Assembly (NCBI RefSeq): GCF_029846235.1
Contig: NZ_JARVWP010000004.1
Location: 372,001-436,000 of the forward strand
Direction: 5' to 3'
DNA: 64,000 nucleotides
From: Bradyrhizobium sp. CER78
Lineage (GTDB): Bacteria; Pseudomonadota; Alphaproteobacteria; Rhizobiales; Xanthobacteraceae
Every line of letters starts with the position of its first letter. The first letter of the stretch is position 1. Under the pieces are notes generated by a model, which was given only the letters and a program-made list of their open reading frames with translations, did not search any database and was not told the DNA's origin. Below, piece after piece: positions 49,925-61,502 of this stretch. Both the position numbers and the translations under genes were made by a program.

Positions 49925-50787
49925 TTCTTCAAGCCGAGGAATTCGCCGCTGCGCGCCTTGGTCTCCGCCTCGCGCATCACGCGGCTGGTGAGTTCGGACG
50001 AAGCGATACCCTTGAGGTTCTTCGGCGAGGTGCCTTCGCGCAGCGCCTTCAACGTCTCGTAGACCGCCTGGGTCGCGGCCGCGAACGGCGCGTGGCCCTG
50101 CAACGCGATCCTGACGCGTTGGCTTGCCAGATAGTCCAGCGCGGTCATCTCTTCCGGCGCGCCGCCGAGCACGATCGGCAGCGAGGTCGCGGCCGACAAT
50201 GCCTCCAGTTCGCCACGCGATTTGATGCCGGTGAAGAACAGGCCATCGACGCCCACTGCCTGGTAGGCCCGCGCGCGTGCGATCGCATCGTCGAGATTGG
50301 TGATCGAGACGGCGCCGGTCCGGCCCAGGATGACGAGCGACGGATCGCTGCGGCCGTCGAGCGCGGCCTTCATCTTGCCGACGCCCTCCTCGAGCGAGAT
50401 CAGATGCGTCTTGCCCTCGCCGAACGCCTGCGGCAGCAGCGTGTCCTCGATGGTGAGTCCGGCGGCACCTGCGGCTTCCACCTCCTGGACGGTGCGGCGG
50501 ACATTGAGCGCGTTGCCGTAGCCGTGATCGGCATCGACCAGCACCGGCAGCGTCGATGCGCGCGACATCCGCCGGATCTGCTCGGCGAACTCAGTCAGTG
50601 TGATCAGCGCAATGTCGGGATCGCCGAGCACGGCGAGCGAGGCGACCGAGCCGCCGAACATGCCGAGCTCGAAGCCGAGGTCCTCCGCAATCCGGATCGA
50701 GGTCGCGTCGTAGACAGAGCCCGGACAAATGCAGGTCGATCCGTTGAGGATGGATCGCAGTGCTTCGCGGCGTTTGCGGAAAGCCAT
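49921..50787 (-). CDS. ICL/PEP-mutase superfamily protein, oxaloacetate decarboxylase-like
   Basis: A 288-residue TIM barrel of the isocitrate lyase/PEP mutase superfamily. The start at MAFRKRREALRSIL was chosen as the family start; the extension upstream enters a palindromic repeat. Metal-site residues appear in LVDADHGYGNALNVRRTV and LTIEDTLLPQAFGEG. The lyase loop KKCGH is absent, which argues against isocitrate or methylisocitrate lyase. The sequence resembles the PA4872-type oxaloacetate decarboxylase. It lies downstream of propionyl-CoA carboxylase alpha, so a role in C3/C4 acid balance is reasonable. Confidence 0.85.
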   Translation of the reverse strand: MAFRKRREALRSILNGSTCICPGSVYDATSIRIAEDLGFELGMFGGSVASLAVLGDPDIALITLTEFAEQIRRMSRASTLPVLVDADHGYGNALNVRRTVQEVEAAGAAGLTIEDTLLPQAFGEGKTHLISLEEGVGKMKAALDGRSDPSLVILGRTGAVSITNLDDAIARARAYQAVGVDGLFFTGIKSRGELEALSAATSLPIVLGGAPEEMTALDYLASQRVRIALQGHAPFAAATQAVYETLKALREGTSPKNLKGIASSELTSRVMREAETKARSGEFLGLKK

Positions 50788-50805
50788 AAGGACACCCTTT
50801 CTCAA

Positions 50806-50907
50806 CGTCATTCCGGGGCGATGCAAAGCATCGAACCCGGAATCTCGAGATTCCCCGATGCGCAACGCATCTGAGGTTCGCGCGTGCCGCATCGCCCCGG
50901 AATGACG
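50806..50907. repeat. Palindromic intergenic repeat, fifth family
   Basis: Outer arms CGTCATTCCGGGGCGATGC and GCATCGCCCCGGAATGACG are exact complements of 19 bases. Inside lie further dyads (AATCTCGAGATT, GATGCGCAACGCATC). It fills the gap between the carboxylase and oxaloacetate-decarboxylase-like genes and may attenuate read-through. Confidence 0.85.
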
Positions 50908-50910
50908 GTG

Positions 50911-52926
<2,016 letters not shown>

Positions 52927-53097
52927 GCTCTTCTTGCTTGGGCTTCTTCGGAATTGGGCTTTGGCAGGATTTCCTCCCCGCGCAATCCGGCACGGGCGTA
53001 ACCACTCCGTTGGTACAGCAAATTACCCCGGAGGCAACGGTCTAATGCGATCCCTGCCGGCGCTTGGCCGATCCTTGGCGGTAGCCCGAGGGGGACT

Positions 53098-53334
53098 TCA
53101 GCCCGAATAGGTCTTGAAGCGGCCGCGGGAATGGGCCTTGGCAACGGCTTTCATCAGCTCGCTGACCTCATTCTCCAGAAATTCATTGGCCACGATCAAC
53201 GCCCGGATGGTCGCGCGCAGATTCCCGCCGCAGGCGGAAATGGCCTGCTCGACAGCCGCTTCCAGCCCGTCATCGTCGTCAGATTCGGGCCGTGCAGACA
53301 TCATGATGTATCCGGGATTCAAGCGGCGCATCAT
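53098..53334 (-). CDS. Small conserved hypothetical protein (78 aa)
   Basis: A 78-residue, mainly helical protein with an acidic patch (ARPESDDDDGLEAAVEQAIS) and then GGNLRATIRALIVANEFLENEVSELMKAVAKAHSRGRFKTYSG. A second in-frame ATG pair near 53304 would give 68 residues. The basic C-terminus and Leu-rich helix resemble small proteins seen upstream of pccA in Bradyrhizobium. No domain known. Confidence 0.65.
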   Translation of the reverse strand: MMRRLNPGYIMMSARPESDDDDGLEAAVEQAISACGGNLRATIRALIVANEFLENEVSELMKAVAKAHSRGRFKTYSG

Positions 53335-53357
53335 GTTCCCATTTTGTTCTCATCAAG

Positions 53358-53486
53358 TCAATCGGATCTTTGATCGGATGCCGCCACTTCGGCGGCCTGT
53401 TTCTTCCGCCGCCAGCGCGCGAGACATTGCAGGGTCCAGATGTCGGTCACGACGTCGACGATGACGTTGATGATGAACTCGGCCAT
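53358..53486 (-). CDS. Very small predicted membrane protein (42 aa)
   Basis: The frame encodes MAEFIINVIVDVVTDIWTLQ, then CLARWRRKKQAAEVAASDQRSD and a stop. A single amphipathic or transmembrane helix (residues 3-20) is followed by a strongly basic juxtamembrane patch (RWRRKKQ), the positive-inside pattern of small inner-membrane proteins. AAGGGATG lies about six bases before the ATG. It is monocistronic between the 78-residue gene and the SNase-like gene. A plausible overlooked gene; expression is untested. Confidence 0.5.
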   Translation of the reverse strand: MAEFIINVIVDVVTDIWTLQCLARWRRKKQAAEVAASDQRSD

Positions 53487-53644
53487 GTCAGCATCCCTTC
53501 AATGACAATGGACCTCCGTTCTACGCCGCGGAAAGCCGGCCAGGATGTGACGGCGCGCACGCACCGTTCGCGAACAGTCCTTGGTTGGATCGTACCGGCC
53601 TGTGCTAGAAGTCCGGTTGCCCGCCAAAGATCTGAAGTGAGAAA

Positions 53645-54424
53645 ATGCGGTTTCGAAATCCGGTCATCACGACGCTTCTCCTGACATGCCTGTCCGCGAA
53701 CCCCGTCCCGTCTGCGACGGCCGGCCCCGCGGTCACCGCGGTCATCAAGGACGCCGGCACTGTTCAGCTCGGCAACACGACCTATCGGCTCGACGGCGTC
53801 GACGCGCCGGCGGTCGACCAGCTCTGCATCGACGAGCACGCCGACGTCTGGACCTGCGGAATGGAAGCGCGCGACCAGCTCACCAAGCTGATCGACGGCA
53901 AGCCTGTTCACTGCGACGATATCGGCGTCGATCCGAGCTTCAAGAAGCGCCGCCTCGGCGTCTGCAAGATCGAGGGCGACCCGACGAGCCTCAGTCAGGT
54001 GCTGGTGCAGAAGGGCTACGCTCTCAATCTTGAGGGGTCGGCCACCGGCCGATTCAAGCCGGATGAAGCCACGGCCAAGGACAACCGCGCCGGGCTGTGG
54101 AAGGGCTGCTTCGTGGCGCCGCGCGATTTCCGCACCGCCAGGAAGGATGGCGCCCTGTTCGGCAACGCCTGCCCGGCCGATCGCGACACCCAGATCCGCG
54201 ACGCGCTCTTCCCCGCCGACCTGCCGATGCCGGCGAGTTGCAACATCAAGGGCAAGTACGCGGTGCGCGCCCGCGTCACCGGCAATATCGGCATCTATCA
54301 TTTGCAGGCGTGCCGCAGTTATCCGGGCCTCGGCAATCCGGATCGCTGGTTCTGCTCCGAAGAGGATGCGCAGGCCGCCGGGTTCCGCAGGGCCTATAAT
54401 TGCCGTCCGCCCAAGAACAAGTAA
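53645..54424 (+). CDS. Secreted thermonuclease-like (SNase fold) protein
   Basis: A 259-residue protein with a signal peptide ([20 protein letters not shown]). The SNase/thermonuclease OB-fold spans about residues 28-155: [33 protein letters not shown], then [27 protein letters not shown] and [15 protein letters not shown]. The Asp of the metal site (GVDAP) and the Arg of RRLG are visible. The C-terminal 100 residues carry many Cys ([28 protein letters not shown]), typical of an excalibur-like or disulphide-stabilised tail. Periplasmic DNA/RNA cleavage is probable, not certain. Confidence 0.85.
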   Translation: MRFRNPVITTLLLTCLSANPVPSATAGPAVTAVIKDAGTVQLGNTTYRLDGVDAPAVDQLCIDEHADVWTCGMEARDQLTKLIDGKPVHCDDIGVDPSFKKRRLGVCKIEGDPTSLSQVLVQKGYALNLEGSATGRFKPDEATAKDNRAGLWKGCFVAPRDFRTARKDGALFGNACPADRDTQIRDALFPADLPMPASCNIKGKYAVRARVTGNIGIYHLQACRSYPGLGNPDRWFCSEEDAQAAGFRRAYNCRPPKNK

Positions 54425-54525
54425 TGCGCAAGTGATGGCAAGTGACGAGCAAGTGAGCGCCGTAAATCACGCTGGCAAAGCCGCCTCGTCCTGTGTGAGA
54501 CTGCGCCAAGAGGTTGCCGGCGCGA

Positions 54526-56994
54526 ATGACCCCACCCGATCCCTCTGATGTGCTTCCCGAAGCTGCGGCAGCCGAACGGCTGCGGCAGCACCTCGAGGAG
54601 ATCGCGCGCGAACGCGATCGCGCGCATCGCGAGCTTCAGGAGCGCGAGGCCGAGCTGGCGCGGATCCAGCGCATTGCGCGGGTCGGCGGGCTCGAGATCG
54701 ATTTCCGCGACGGCGTGCGCAACCGCCGCTCTCCCGAATATCTGCTGGTGCACGGCCTGCCGCCCGAGGAGGTCAACGAGACCTATGAAAACTGGGTCGC
54801 GCGCATCCACCCCGACGATCGCGAACGCACGATCAAGCACCTGTTCGAAGTACTCAAGGCCGGCGGCGAGGATTACACGGCCGAGTACCGCATCATCCGC
54901 CCGAACGACGGCGAGAGTCGTTGGATCCGCGTCGTCGCCAAGATCGAGCGCGACCGTAGCGGCCGCGCGCTGCGGCTGGTCGGCGCCGATCTCGATGTCA
55001 CCGATCAGATGCTGGCGCAGGAAACCTTGCGCGAGAGCGAGGAACGCTTCCGCCTGATCGCCGACAGCGCGCCGGTCCCGATCTGGGTGACCAAGCTCGA
55101 CCGCACCCGCTCCTTCGCCAACCAGGCCTATCTCGACTTCCTCGGACTGCCGTTCGAGGAAGCGATCGTGTTCGACTGGCGCAAGGCGCTGCATCCAGAC
55201 GACCTGCCGCAGATCCTGCAGGAGCAGATCACCGGCGAATTGTCGCTCAAGCCGTTCGTGCTCGAGGCACGCTACCGGAACGCCAAGGGCGACTGGCGCT
55301 GGCTGCGTTCGGAGTCGCAGCCGCGCTGGGACCCCAACGGCAAGCATATCGGCTTCATCGGCGTCGCCCACGACATCACCGCGGCCAAGGAAGCCGAGAT
55401 CGAGCTGCGCAAGCTCAACGAATCGCTGGAGCGGCGCATCCTCGAGCGCACCGCCCAGCTCGAGTCCCGCGAGGCGCAGACGCGCGCGATCCTGGAAACC
55501 AGCCATCAATATCAGATGCTGCTCAACCGCGATGGCGGCCTGCTCTACACCAACCAGACTGCGCTGGCCGGCATCCGCGCCGAGGCCACTGACGTCGTCG
55601 GCAAGCCGTTCTGGGACACGCCGTGGTTCACTGCGACCGACGGCGTGCCGCGGGTGATCCAGAATGCGTTTGCGACCGCGATGCGCGGCGAAGAGGTCAA
55701 GATCGAGCTGCAGCTGCAGCTGCCGATCGGCGAGCGCTATTTCGATTTCGCGATGCGGCCGCTGCAGGACCAGCACGGCACGATCGTCGGCGCCGTGCCC
55801 GAGGCCGTCGACATCACCGAGCGGCGCCTCGGCGAGGAAGCCCTGCGGCAATCGCAGAAGATGGAAGCGGTCGGCCAGCTCACCGGCGGCGTGGCGCACG
55901 ACTTCAACAACCTGCTCACCATCATCCGCTCCGCGACCGACTTCCTGCGCCGCCGCGAGCTGCCCGACGAGCGGCGCCGCCGCTATATCGACGCGATCGC
56001 CGAGACCGTCGAGCGCGCCTCCAAGCTGACCGCGCAGCTGTTGGCGTTCGCGCGCAGGCAACCGCTCAATCCCGAAGTGTTCAATGTCGGGACCCAGGTC
56101 GATAGCGTGACGCAGCTGATCCGCCCGCTGGTCGGCGCGCGGATCCACATCGAGGTCAGGATCGAGGACCCCGACTGCTTTGCGATCGCCGATATCGGCC
56201 AGTTCGAGACCGCGATGATCAATCTTGCAGTCAATGGCCGCGATGCCATGAACGGCGAAGGCCAGCTGACGATCGGCGTCAGGAAGGTCAAGCACATCCC
56301 TGCCCTGCGCGCGCAGGCCTCGCGCAGCGGCGACTTCGTCACGGTCTCGATCCAGGATACCGGCACCGGCATCTCGCCGGAAAACCTCGACGCGATCTTC
56401 GAACCATTTTTCACAACCAAGGAGGTCGGCAAGGGAACGGGCCTCGGGTTGAGCCAGGCCTTCGGCTTCGTCAAGCAATCCGACGGCGACATCGAGGTCA
56501 CCTCTACGCCGGGGCAAGGCGCGACCTTCACGATCTATCTGCCGCAGGCGATGCGCCCGGTCGACGCCAAGGTCGCGACCAGCACGGGTACCGAGCAGGC
56601 CTCGATCGGCCGCGGCTATCGCGTCCTCGTGGTCGAGGACAACGACGATGTCGGCCAGTTTTCCACCGAGCTGCTCGAGGATCTCGGCTATTCGGTCAAG
56701 CGCGCAGCGAATGCCAACGCCGCGCTGTCGATCCTCACCGAGAACGAGTTCGCCGCCGACCTCGTGTTCTCCGACGTGATCATGCCCGGCATGAACGGCG
56801 TCGAGCTGGCCGGCGTCATCCGCGATCGCTTTCCCGGCCTGCCGGTGGTGCTGACCAGCGGCTACAGCAACGTGCTCGCCGAGAATGCGCATAGCGGCTT
56901 CGAACTGATCCAGAAGCCCTATTCGGTCGAGGCGCTGTCGCGCACGCTCCGCAAAGCGATCGCCGAGCAGCGGGCGACCGCCTCCAAGCCCTGA
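54526..56994 (+). CDS. Hybrid sensor histidine kinase with PAS domains and receiver
   Basis: An 822-residue cytosolic kinase (no membrane helix). N-terminal coiled coil, PAS domains at about 45-155, 165-290 and 320-440, and an H-box near residue 458 (QLTGGVAHDFNNLLTIIRSATDFL). The ATP-binding part has PFFTTKEVGKGTGLGLSQAFGFVKQSDG. A C-terminal receiver is at about 697-815 (RVLVVEDNDDVGQFSTELL, phospho-acceptor Asp750 in LVFSDVIMPGMNG, Lys in IQKPYSVEAL). ATG preferred over a TTG four codons earlier. No DNA-binding output nearby; the signal is unknown. Confidence 0.92.
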   Translation: MTPPDPSDVLPEAAAAERLRQHLEEIARERDRAHRELQEREAELARIQRIARVGGLEIDFRDGVRNRRSPEYLLVHGLPPEEVNETYENWVARIHPDDRERTIKHLFEVLKAGGEDYTAEYRIIRPNDGESRWIRVVAKIERDRSGRALRLVGADLDVTDQMLAQETLRESEERFRLIADSAPVPIWVTKLDRTRSFANQAYLDFLGLPFEEAIVFDWRKALHPDDLPQILQEQITGELSLKPFVLEARYRNAKGDWRWLRSESQPRWDPNGKHIGFIGVAHDITAAKEAEIELRKLNESLERRILERTAQLESREAQTRAILETSHQYQMLLNRDGGLLYTNQTALAGIRAEATDVVGKPFWDTPWFTATDGVPRVIQNAFATAMRGEEVKIELQLQLPIGERYFDFAMRPLQDQHGTIVGAVPEAVDITERRLGEEALRQSQKMEAVGQLTGGVAHDFNNLLTIIRSATDFLRRRELPDERRRRYIDAIAETVERASKLTAQLLAFARRQPLNPEVFNVGTQVDSVTQLIRPLVGARIHIEVRIEDPDCFAIADIGQFETAMINLAVNGRDAMNGEGQLTIGVRKVKHIPALRAQASRSGDFVTVSIQDTGTGISPENLDAIFEPFFTTKEVGKGTGLGLSQAFGFVKQSDGDIEVTSTPGQGATFTIYLPQAMRPVDAKVATSTGTEQASIGRGYRVLVVEDNDDVGQFSTELLEDLGYSVKRAANANAALSILTENEFAADLVFSDVIMPGMNGVELAGVIRDRFPGLPVVLTSGYSNVLAENAHSGFELIQKPYSVEALSRTLRKAIAEQRATASKP

Positions 56995-57012
56995 CCTAAC
57001 GTCCAGCGCGCG

Positions 57013-57309
57013 CTACTCGATCACCACATGCGCGACGCCGAGCTGCAGGATGCCGAGCGCACGGGCCGCGGTGGTCGACACATCGATGATCCGTCCGCGA
57101 ATGAACGGGCCACGGTCGTTGACGCGGCAGCGGATCGATTTGCCGTGATAGGACACGATGATCATGCTGCCGAACGGCCGCCTGCGATGCGCGCAGGTCA
57201 TCTCGCCGCTTCTGCCGATGCCATGATAATAGGACGCAAGGCCACTCTCTGCGTTCGCCATGCACGAGGTAAACAGCAGCATGGCCGCGGACGTTATTGC
57301 GGTCTTCAT
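57013..57309 (-). CDS. RlpA-like double-psi beta-barrel protein
   Basis: A 98-residue secreted protein (signal MKTAITSAAMLLFTSCMANA; the Cys could be a lipidation site but the lipobox is weak). The mature part is one DPBB domain with the RlpA signature: SGLASYYHGIGRSGEMTCAHRRRPFGSMIIV, then CRVNDRGPFIRGRIIDVSTTAARALG. The family's full-length septal RlpA also has a SPOR domain, which is missing here. It is a short-form peptidoglycan lytic transglycosylase or binding protein. An upstream in-frame extension of nine codons exists. Confidence 0.88.
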   Translation of the reverse strand: MKTAITSAAMLLFTSCMANAESGLASYYHGIGRSGEMTCAHRRRPFGSMIIVSYHGKSIRCRVNDRGPFIRGRIIDVSTTAARALGILQLGVAHVVIE

Positions 57310-57454
57310 TGATTGCCTGCCGGTCGAGCCCCGCATTGGAACGCGGTTCCACGATTTCGGTTCCGCGTCAGGCGCATCTGCAGGTCGATTTTTTGGAACT
57401 TTTCGGCTGGAAGCTTACGGCGGCCGAGTTCCCTGCAATGGAATCGGCGCCCCC

Positions 57455-60166
57455 TCAGGCGGCGTCCTCGACCCCTTCGCCCGCAAGCAGCGTCCGAACG
57501 TCCTGCGCGGGAACCGGCTTGCTGAACAGATAGCCCTGCATCTGCGTACAGCCGAGCATCTGCACGGTGTCGCGCTGCTGATCAGTCTCGACGCCTTCGG
57601 CTGTCGTGATCATGTTGCGGTCGGCGGCGATCGAAACCACCGCGCGGATGATCGAGGCCGAGCCCGAGTTGCGGGTGACTTCCTTGACGAAGCTGCGGTC
57701 GATCTTGATCTTGTCGAACGGGAAGCGCTGCAGATATTGCAGCGACGAGTAGCCGGTGCCGAAATCGTCGAGCGCGATATGAACGCCGAGCGCACGGAGT
57801 TGGCCGAGCGTGACCAGCGCCGCGTCGTCATCGGCGATCAGCACCGCCTCGGTGATCTCGAGCTCGAGCCGGCGCGGGTCGAGCCCGCTCTCGGCCAGCG
57901 CGCTCGCAACCTTGAGCGCCAGCGTCTCCGACTTGAACTGGATCGGCGAGACGTTGACCGCGAGGCGCACATGCGCCGGCCAGGCTGCCGCCTCGATGCA
58001 GGCGGTACGCAACACCCACTGCCCGATCTCCTCGATCAGCCCGGTCTCCTCGGCAAGCGGGATGAACTCCGCCGGCGAGATCATGCCGCGCACCGGATGA
58101 CGCCAGCGCAGCAGCGCCTCGCAACCGGTCACCTCATCGCTGCGCAGATCGACCAGCGGCTGATAGTGCAGTTCGAAGCCGCCCTCGGCCAGCGCGGTGC
58201 GCAGATCGGATTCCAGCGCGCGCCGCAGATTGGCCTGCTTCTCCATCGCCGGGTCGAAGAAGCGATAGGTCCTGCGGCCGGCCGCCTTGGCCGCGTACAT
58301 GGCGAGGTCGGCGCATTTGAGCAGGCCGAACAAATCGGAGCCGTGGCGCGGGGCGATCGCAATCCCGATGCTGGCATCGCTCGACAGCCAATGGCCGAGG
58401 CAGTCGAACGGCGTACGCAGCGACTGATAGACCCGCGCCACCAGATCGCTGACGTCGTCGTCCGAGGTGATGTCATGCTGGACGATCGCGAACTCATCGC
58501 CGCCGAGGCGTGCGATGAAGTCGTTCAATCCGACCGACTGGCGCAGCTTCTCGGCCACGCGCCGCAGGAATTCGTCGCCGATCAGATGGCCCAGCGTGTC
58601 GTTGATCCGCTTGAACTCGTCGATGTCGATGTAGTGGATCGCGAATTCGCGGACGATGGTCTCGCGCAACAATTCTTCGGCGTGGCGCTGGAACAGCGTC
58701 CGGTTGGGCAGATTGGTCAGGGCATCGTAGTGCGCGAGATACTCGATCCGCGCCTGCGCGCGACGCCCGTCGGTGACGTCCTCGAGTGTGGTGGCCCAGC
58801 CGCCATCCGGCGCACGCTTGTAGATCAGACGGATACTGCGGCCGTCGGGCGTCATGATCACGGAGTCCCGGATCTCGTCACCCCTGGGATTGGTGAAGCG
58901 GGCGCAATATTCATCAACGTCGCCGACGAATGAACCGATCGCCTGGCGATGCAGGATCAGGTCGCGCAGATGGCACCCGGGCCTCACGACATCGGCCGAC
59001 AGGCCGAACATGTCGATGTATTGCTGGTTGCAGATCACGAGCCGCGCCGAGGCGTCGAACAGCAGCAGCCCCTGCGTCATGGTGTTGATCGCGGTGTCGA
59101 GGTGCTGGCTCTTCTCCGACAGCCGCCGCTGCGCCGCGTCGTGCTGCCGTTGCAACTGACGGACGATCTGGAAGATCGTCATGACGACAATCAGCACCGC
59201 AAGCACCGCGGCGCAGAACTGCAGCTTGGTCTGGGCACGCCAGTCCTCCAGCGCGCTGGAGGTCTTGGTGGTGGCAAGGATCATGATCGGAAAGTGCGAC
59301 AGCGATCGCACCGCGCCGACATTCTCCTCGCCTGAGGCGCCGACGAACCGGCCCGACGTGTTGCCGCCGAGGCCGATGACCTTCCGAAACAACGGCTGGT
59401 CGCTGATGTTGCGGCCGACCACGCCGGCATCCTGCGGATAGCGCGCGATGATCGTGCCGTCGCGATGGATCATCGAGATCACGGTGTCGCCGTTCAGCGC
59501 CAGCGAGGCCACGAAATCCTCGAAATGGCTGGGTTCGACACCGCGGCTCGCAAAGCCGATGATCTCGCCGTTGCGTCCGGTGATCTTGCGCGCAAAGATC
59601 GTGGTCCAGTTGCCGGTCACCTTGCTCATCGCGGGTTCGACGATCACGGGCGATGTCGGCCGCCCCGAGGTGAACTCCTGGAAATAGCGCCGGTCCGCAA
59701 TGCTGATATCGGGCACCGGCCACATCTCGGACGAGTTGATCAGCCACCCCTTGGCATTGAACAGATTGAGCCCGCCGACATGCGGCAGCGCCGCCAGCCG
59801 CGTGCGCAGCATCTCGTGCGCGCTCAGGAGCGACATATTCTTCTCGAACTGGTCGGCAGTCTCGACCTGCTCCGACCGCAGATAATTCAACACGTCGTCG
59901 TGGACGTGCTGGAGGTCGCTGAGCTGCTGGTCGAAATGCCGCGAGAGCAGCAGTGCGGTGTTGTTGAGCTCGCGTTCGGACGTCTCCAGCGTGCGCTCGC
60001 GAAACTGCAGCGCGAGATAGCCGGTGCCAAGCGCAATCGCGAGCACCAGCAGCGCGGCACTCAGGACGAGCCACTGAATGGCGCCGAACCTGGCCGCACG
60101 CAACACACCTTTGATCGACAGCCGCCGGTGTTCCGGCATCATGCTGTTCGTTGAGACAACCGACAT
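57455..60166 (-). CDS. Membrane GGDEF-EAL protein with Cache sensor
   Basis: A 903-residue bifunctional c-di-GMP protein. Order: transmembrane helix (about 32-52), periplasmic dCache domain (about 55-290), second helix (about 312-335), PAS (about 355-465), GGDEF (motif RLGGDEFAIV near 552, intact active site), EAL (CEALLRWRHP near 683, with DDFGTGYSSLQYL and KIDRSFV). Both catalytic signatures look intact, so synthesis and hydrolysis of c-di-GMP are both possible. Activity is presumably set by a periplasmic small molecule. Monocistronic. Confidence 0.94.
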   Translation of the reverse strand: MSVVSTNSMMPEHRRLSIKGVLRAARFGAIQWLVLSAALLVLAIALGTGYLALQFRERTLETSERELNNTALLLSRHFDQQLSDLQHVHDDVLNYLRSEQVETADQFEKNMSLLSAHEMLRTRLAALPHVGGLNLFNAKGWLINSSEMWPVPDISIADRRYFQEFTSGRPTSPVIVEPAMSKVTGNWTTIFARKITGRNGEIIGFASRGVEPSHFEDFVASLALNGDTVISMIHRDGTIIARYPQDAGVVGRNISDQPLFRKVIGLGGNTSGRFVGASGEENVGAVRSLSHFPIMILATTKTSSALEDWRAQTKLQFCAAVLAVLIVVMTIFQIVRQLQRQHDAAQRRLSEKSQHLDTAINTMTQGLLLFDASARLVICNQQYIDMFGLSADVVRPGCHLRDLILHRQAIGSFVGDVDEYCARFTNPRGDEIRDSVIMTPDGRSIRLIYKRAPDGGWATTLEDVTDGRRAQARIEYLAHYDALTNLPNRTLFQRHAEELLRETIVREFAIHYIDIDEFKRINDTLGHLIGDEFLRRVAEKLRQSVGLNDFIARLGGDEFAIVQHDITSDDDVSDLVARVYQSLRTPFDCLGHWLSSDASIGIAIAPRHGSDLFGLLKCADLAMYAAKAAGRRTYRFFDPAMEKQANLRRALESDLRTALAEGGFELHYQPLVDLRSDEVTGCEALLRWRHPVRGMISPAEFIPLAEETGLIEEIGQWVLRTACIEAAAWPAHVRLAVNVSPIQFKSETLALKVASALAESGLDPRRLELEITEAVLIADDDAALVTLGQLRALGVHIALDDFGTGYSSLQYLQRFPFDKIKIDRSFVKEVTRNSGSASIIRAVVSIAADRNMITTAEGVETDQQRDTVQMLGCTQMQGYLFSKPVPAQDVRTLLAGEGVEDAA

Positions 60167-60282
60167 TTTCCTGCCCCTGCGCGTGCCCTTCTACGGGAAC
60201 ACAACCCAAGGGGTCGTTAGGAAAATCAGTTATCGGACGGTTAAGGCGGATACACACATGAACGCGAGCGGCAGGAAGATCG

Positions 60283-60810
60283 TCAGGAGGCTGCCGCCGG
60301 CGCCGCCGTCTCCTTCAGGCTGCACTCGATTAACGCGCCCTCGATGGTGAATTTCGAGAATGGTGACATCGGGGTCACGGCCTTGAGCGCAGCGAAGAAT
60401 TGCGCGTCACCGGGGCTCTTCAGGAGAAACCTGATGTGGTTGGCCGACAGCGCATCACGCGACAGCCAGACGACGCCGGAGAACAGCGCAACAAGCATCT
60501 GCGCATAATCGCCGATAGCAGCGAGGCCGAGATCGTAGATCGGAGACACATTGACGAAACGCGCGCTGAGCGCCGGCGCCGAATATCGGCTCATCAGGAG
60601 ACGCCTGATCTGGCAGACCGCATGGACCCGTTCGCCATCGGTCAGGTGATACAGCCCCTGACCGTCGCCCTCCCTCGCCGTCAGCGCCTCAAACGCGCTC
60701 ATGCCGCCGAAGGTGGCAAAGTCCTCTCCGACGCCTTCAGCGTCCTTCTTCCATTGTGCCTTGATCTGACGCCAGGACCGCTCAGGATCCTTGAGTGGCA
60801 AAAGCCGCAT
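60283..60810 (-). CDS. Hypothetical protein (175 aa), acyl-homoserine- or PAS-like region unassigned
   Basis: A soluble protein with start chosen at MRLLPLKDPERSWRQIKAQW; 19 codons further upstream are possible but less likely. It contains GDGQGLYHLTDGERVHAVCQIRRLLMSRYSAPALSARFVNVSPIYDLG and GDAQFFAALKAVTPMSPFSKFTIEGALIECSLKE. I do not recognise the family. Mixed alpha/beta composition, no signal or membrane segment. Divergent to nothing close; the downstream end faces the GGDEF-EAL gene. Confidence 0.65.
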   Translation of the reverse strand: MRLLPLKDPERSWRQIKAQWKKDAEGVGEDFATFGGMSAFEALTAREGDGQGLYHLTDGERVHAVCQIRRLLMSRYSAPALSARFVNVSPIYDLGLAAIGDYAQMLVALFSGVVWLSRDALSANHIRFLLKSPGDAQFFAALKAVTPMSPFSKFTIEGALIECSLKETAAPAAAS

Positions 60811-60937
60811 GGTTAAGGGGCTGTTAGCGCGGAGGGAAGTCGTCGTGGGATAATATGTCGCAGGCATTAAGCCTTTGCTTACGGCGGTAGCCGGTTGCGC
60901 CGACGCCGCGGCTGCCCTGGCTGCCCCTTAGCGCTGC

Positions 60938-61024
60938 GTAGCCCGGATGGAGCGAAGCGCAATCCGGGGAGCTGTATCAGCGGTCGGCGCGCTCCCGGAT
61001 TTCGCTGTGCTTCATCCGGGCTAC
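60938..61024. repeat. Palindromic intergenic repeat, sixth family
   Basis: Outer arms GTAGCCCGGATG and CATCCGGGCTAC are exact complements. The inner part has GAGCGAAGCGCAATCCGGG and CCCGGATTTCGCTGTGCTTC, which pair imperfectly. Repeats with this GTAGCCCGGATGAGCGAAGCG core are widespread in rhizobial and other proteobacterial genomes. Confidence 0.85.
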
Positions 61025-61200
61025 CAGAACTTTTTGGCCGCTTGGCGTTGATGTGTTCGGCCGCCGCGGACTCACAACGGCGACGTGAACATGCATGCGC
61101 TTCATGGGACAGCCCCCTTCGGGCGGCGACGCTGCATGGACATTCCATCCCAAGCGCGCTCAGATATCAACATTGTTGCAACAGGAGTTCTACTTGCGGA

Positions 61201-61428
61201 ATGGATGCGCTGACGCTGTTCGGATTGTTCGCCGTGACCATGATGCTCGTCTGCTACGCGGCCGAAGATCGCAGCCCCTGGTTCATCCTGATCTTCGCGG
61301 TCTCGTGCGCGCTGGGCTCCGCCTACGGTTTCCTGCAGGGCGCCTGGCCGTTCGGCCTGGTTGAAGCAATCTGGGCCGTCGTCGCGGCGCGCCGATGGCT
61401 GATGCGCCGATCCGCGGACAGCGTGTAA
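61201..61428 (+). CDS. Small membrane protein (75 aa)
   Basis: A 75-residue protein starting MDALTLFGLFAVTMMLVCYA, with helices at about 4-20, 29-46 and 50-62 and ending in a basic ARRWLMRRSADSV. AGGAG lies 15 bases upstream and GCGGA just before the ATG. Small proteins of this shape (three short helices, Arg-rich tail) are common in Bradyrhizobium and lack a known role. Any read-through from the palindromic repeat is unclear. Likely real. Confidence 0.7.
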   Translation: MDALTLFGLFAVTMMLVCYAAEDRSPWFILIFAVSCALGSAYGFLQGAWPFGLVEAIWAVVAARRWLMRRSADSV

Positions 61429-61502
61429 CGTTATAGTATCCACGGCCAATCTGTCGCGGCGCCGAACTTGAATGCGCGCGCTTGCGGCGCTAAGTAGGCC
61501 GC

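Noticed and set aside
54394..56892. 832-codon frame antisense to the hybrid histidine kinase
   Set aside because: The sense strand has complete PAS, kinase and receiver motifs; the antisense product matches nothing.
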